Of a stretch of 64,000 nt of DNA, positions 61,190 through 64,000 are shown piece after piece. The notes under the pieces are model-generated. The model was given only the letters and a program-made list of their open reading frames with translations, searched no databases and was not told where the DNA came from. The DNA is from Chamaelirium japonicum. Its lineage: Eukaryota > Streptophyta > Magnoliopsida > Liliales > Melanthiaceae. Location: contig OX393555.1 in assembly GCA_947650365.1 (NCBI GenBank), positions 13,843,550-13,907,549 on the forward strand, written 5' to 3'. Made by a program: the position numbers and the translations under genes. How positions within the stretch are numbered: position 1 is the stretch's first letter; each line of letters begins with the position of its first letter.

Positions 61190-62140
61190 GAGATTTGTGA
61201 AATACTGGGAGTCAAAACTCTTGACGCAGATCTCCCACGGCTGGTGCCCAAGCTCGCCTGAAGCAGACCCTGGCCGCGTGTGACAAGCTCGCACCGGAAG
61301 GAGATCGCTCGTGGCTGATGCTCGTGGCCCGCCCAGCGTTTGTGAAATACTGAGAGTCAAAACTCTCGACGCAGACCGCTCGCGGCAGGTGCCCGCAGCT
61401 CGCTCGAGGCAGACCCTGACCGCATGTGACGAGCTCGCATCGGAAGGAGATCGCTCGTGGCTGATGCTCGCGGCCCGCCCGGCGTTTGTGGAATACTGGC
61501 AGTCAAAGCTCTCGGCGTAGACCGCACACGGCAGATGCCCGCAGCTCGCCTGAGGCAGACCCTGACCGCGTGTGACAAGCTCATACCGGAAGGAGATCGC
61601 TCGTGGCTGATGCTCGCGGCCCGCCCGGCGTTTGTGGAATACTGGCAGTCAAAGCTCTCGACGCAGACCGCTCGCGGCAGGTGCCCGCAGCTCGTTCGAG
61701 GCAGACCCTGACCGCGTGTGACAAGCTCGCACCGGAAGGAGATCGCTCGTGGCTGACGCTCGCGGCCCGCCCGGCGTTTGTGGAATACTGGCAGTCAAAG
61801 CTCTCGGCGCAGACCGCACACGGCAGATGCCCGCAGCTCGCCCGAGGCAGACCCTGACCGCGTGTGACAAGCTCGCACCGGAAGGAGATCGCTCGTGGCT
61901 GACGCTCCCAGCCCGCCCAGCGTTTGTGAAATACTGGGAGTCAAAACTCTCGGCGCAGACCGCTCGCGGCAGGTGCCCGCAGCTCGCCCGAGGTAGACCC
62001 TGACCGCGTGTGATGAGCTCGCACCGGAAGGAGATCGCTCGTGGCTGACGCTCCCGGCCCGCCCAGCGTTTGTGAAGTACTGACAGTCAAAGCTCTCGGC
62101 GCAGACCACCCGCGGTTGGTGCCCGTAGCCTACCGGGTGG
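61190..62140. repeat. 146-bp tandem array, about six to seven units
   Basis: Units recur at 146 bp (TTTGTGAAATACTG-like starts near 61193, 61338, 61484, 61630, 61776, 61922, 62068). Each contains GGAAGGAGATCGCTCGTGGC and CTCGCGGCAGGTGCCCGCAG. The array lies between the antisense gene's promoter and the 3' LTR. Confidence 0.93.
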
Positions 62141-62240
62141 AGGTCGCAAATGACTAGAACTCCCCATTCGACCGTCGTGTGCAATAAGACTCCTGAGCAA
62201 GCGCCAAAGACTCCTTAGTCGCTCACTCAGGAGGGGGTAA

Positions 62241-63464
62241 TATTGGGGGAAGCAGAAATCCGCCCTGGAGTTCGCCCCCCCCCCCCCCCCATGCTCACCA
62301 AATCACCTTGACAGGGAGCGAGATCCACATTGGGCTGGAGGGGCCTAGGCCAAGGGCACTCATAGGAGCTCGACTAAGCTCGCCTGATCTCGCCCAGGAG
62401 CTCGACTAAGCTCGCTGGAGCTCGCCTGATCTCGCCCAGGAGCCCGCCTAAGTTCGCTGGAGCTCGCCTGATCTCGCCCAGGAGCCCGCCTAAGCTCGCT
62501 CAGGAGCTCGCTAAGCTCGCCCCGGAGCTCGCCTAAGCTCGCCCAGGAGCTCGCCAAGCCCGCGCGAGAACTCGCTTGCAGTGGTAGCGGGAGTTAGACC
62601 GTCATGCATAACAAAGACACCGGCATCGCAAACGCCCCTAGCTCATGCAGGAGCTCGCCCAAGATCGCGCAGGAGCACGCCCAAGTTCGCCCTTGCCTGT
62701 GGATCTCATAGACCCCAGGATTCCGAGGGGTGGGGAACTCGCCCAGGAGCTCGCCCCCCCCCCCATGCTAACCAAGTCACCTTGACAGGGAGCGAGCTCC
62801 ACATTGGGCCGAAGGTGCTTTAGGCAAAGAGCTCACTCAGGAGCTCGCCCAAGCTTGCTCAGGAGCTCGCCAAGCTCGCTCCGGAGCTCGCCTAAGCTCT
62901 CTCGGGAGTTCGCCAAGCTCGCTCCGGAGCTCGCCCAAGCTCGCCCCGACCCCTGTTTATCGAAGAGGTTGCCCCCGTGAGGTCCGACTCTTGATAAATA
63001 TGGACGAAAGGACGGAGCAGTGCCGGGCGAGCTTGCCTTTGCTTCCTCCCTGAGACCGCCCAGACTTGAACATTCCAGAATAGACACCTGGCCGCGACAA
63101 GAAAGATACTCTCCCCCACTCAAACTGCCTGGCAGGCTTAACGACAGAATGTCAGGGCGCGAGTACCAAGGACTGTCAGACCCACGCGAGCCAGAACGTG
63201 GGGGTCTAGAAGGCCCTGGAAGAATCTCCACGCGTCGGGCCACGGTAGGCCGCCGATTGCTATAAATGCTCACCCCCAGGCTCCATAGTACAGGTTCGAA
63301 ATCCTTTTCCCTACCACTTTGGTATACAACAGCTCGCCGTTGTGCTACCGTGACTGACTTGAGCGTCGGAGGGTCTGCGCTCCTAAGGGAGCCAGCCGTT
63401 CTCACGTTCTCTTTTCTTTGTCTTGCAGGCGGCCCGCACGGACCAGTGAAAAATCCCCCGAACA
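62241..63464 (+). repeat. 3' LTR of the non-autonomous element
   Basis: Partner of 54287-55512, with C tracts of 16 and 11 bases and different AGCTCGC repeat counts. It ends CCGAACA before the GGTTT duplication. Confidence 0.92.
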
Positions 63465-63726
63465 GGTTTCTTTAGGAATCATAACAAAAGGATTGAGTTA
63501 GTTTGATGGTTGGGGTTTAGATGATTTTGGGTAGGTCATAGGTTTGAATCCACGCATTACCATTTTTTAGTTTTTACTTTTTAATATATTTTACAAGTGA
63601 TCAAATGATTAAAGTTTGTATACGGGTTTTTTATCGTTTCGTCAAGTTGGACTAGGTTTGATCAACTTATGGTTTGGTTTTTTTTGAACATGCATTTTCC
63701 TCGATTGAAAAAATATGTTAAAGATT

Positions 63727-64000
63727 TTCAGGGTATTACAAGTACCTTGGTCTATCGCTGTTTAATGCTCGAAAAAAGCTAAGCTTCTTCTATCTTTTGG
63801 TGGAGAAAGTTAGATTGAAACTTACCACCTGGGAAACTCAAAGCCTTTCCTTCGGAGGTAGATTAACTTTGGTTAAATTTGTATTATCGTCCTACCTGTA
63901 CTATTGGGCGGCTGTGTTCTCGATTTCGACTTGTATGAGGTTTGTAAGCCAATAAATGAAGGAGGGCTTGACGTCCGGACTATTGCTGATATAGGTAAAG
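63727..64000 (+). mobile_element. LINE (L1-type) 3' fragment, runs off the right edge
   Basis: The plus strand reads YYKYLGLSLFNARKKLSFFY and LTTWETQSLSFGGRLTLVKF, then EGGLDVRTIADIGK with a frame change between. This is the conserved block following the reverse transcriptase in plant L1 elements. Same strand as the LINE piece at 50995-51620. The stretch 63470-63726 before it is AT-rich with nothing recognised. Confidence 0.8.

Larger units (their letters stand above)
54287..63464 (+). mobile_element. Non-autonomous Ty3/gypsy-type element with antisense gene
   Basis: A 9178-bp element with LTRs 54287-55512 and 62241-63464, and the duplication GGTTT at 54282-54286 and 63465-63469. The primer site TGGCGCCGTCTGTGGGAA follows the 5' LTR, and a G-rich purine run (GGAGGGGG) precedes the 3' LTR. 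Inside are a gag-like gene, a 78-bp tandem array, a long antisense gene, a 146-bp tandem array and no recognisable pol. Antisense extra frames and 3' tandem arrays are known from the Tat group of Ty3/gypsy. The LTRs differ by about ten substitutions plus repeat-length changes, or roughly 0.3 million years at 1.3e-8. Its two main genes look nearly whole. Confidence 0.92.

Noticed and set aside
51609-63742. A larger LTR element running from TGAGTATTACA to GGTATTACA around the 9.2-kb element
   Set aside because: No matching target duplication and no paired LTRs could be shown.

Overview
The window is nuclear DNA from a flowering plant. The evidence is a host CLC chloride-channel gene with short exons and GT-AG introns, plant-type LTR retrotransposons primed by the usual plant primer sites, PIF/Harbinger and hAT elements, L1-type LINE pieces, and long CT/GA and TA microsatellites. 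The GC-rich first exons and the repeat mix suggest a monocot or another lineage with GC-rich 5' exons. I cannot name the species.

Two host genes are readable, both on the minus strand. Gene A (1470-9319, running off the left edge) encodes a CLC-f type anion transporter. Seven exons with consistent phases give about 649 codons, including both CLC selectivity motifs and the first CBS domain. The second CBS domain and C-terminus lie beyond base 1. Gene B (14420-49850) is a plant-conserved Ser/Arg-rich coiled-coil protein of unknown function. Its exons sit in four clusters: 49.85-49.35, 48.16-47.51, 30.82-30.18 and 14.71-14.42 kb. Two introns of 16.7 and 15.5 kb separate them and are packed with mobile elements. 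One early exon is missing from my model, and the reading phases require it.

The 15.5-kb intron (14.7-30.2 kb) holds two adjacent fold-back palindromes, a GC-rich long-TIR element inside a TA microsatellite, two hAT-type elements, a Copia fragment and a nearly intact chromovirus (22245-29806) with 1400-bp LTRs and 5-bp target duplications. The 16.7-kb intron (30.8-47.5 kb) holds two PIF/Harbinger elements placed tail to tail. One was hit by a Copia element with 141-bp LTRs (33486-38680), the other by a solo LTR (41281-43342). Two head-to-tail 173-bp units lie at the outer end. Between genes A and B (9.3-14.4 kb) are a minisatellite, LTR-like debris and two TIR elements.

Upstream of gene B (50-64 kb) there are two L1-type LINE fragments, one hAT element and a 9.2-kb non-autonomous Ty3/gypsy element (54287-63464). 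This last element has a gag-like gene, no recognisable pol, two tandem-repeat arrays, and a long antisense reading frame of its own with a TATA box and an 80-bp GT-AG intron. It is the most unusual unit in the window.

No tRNA, rRNA, CRISPR array or bacterial-type feature was seen. All family assignments are by eye; no database search was run.
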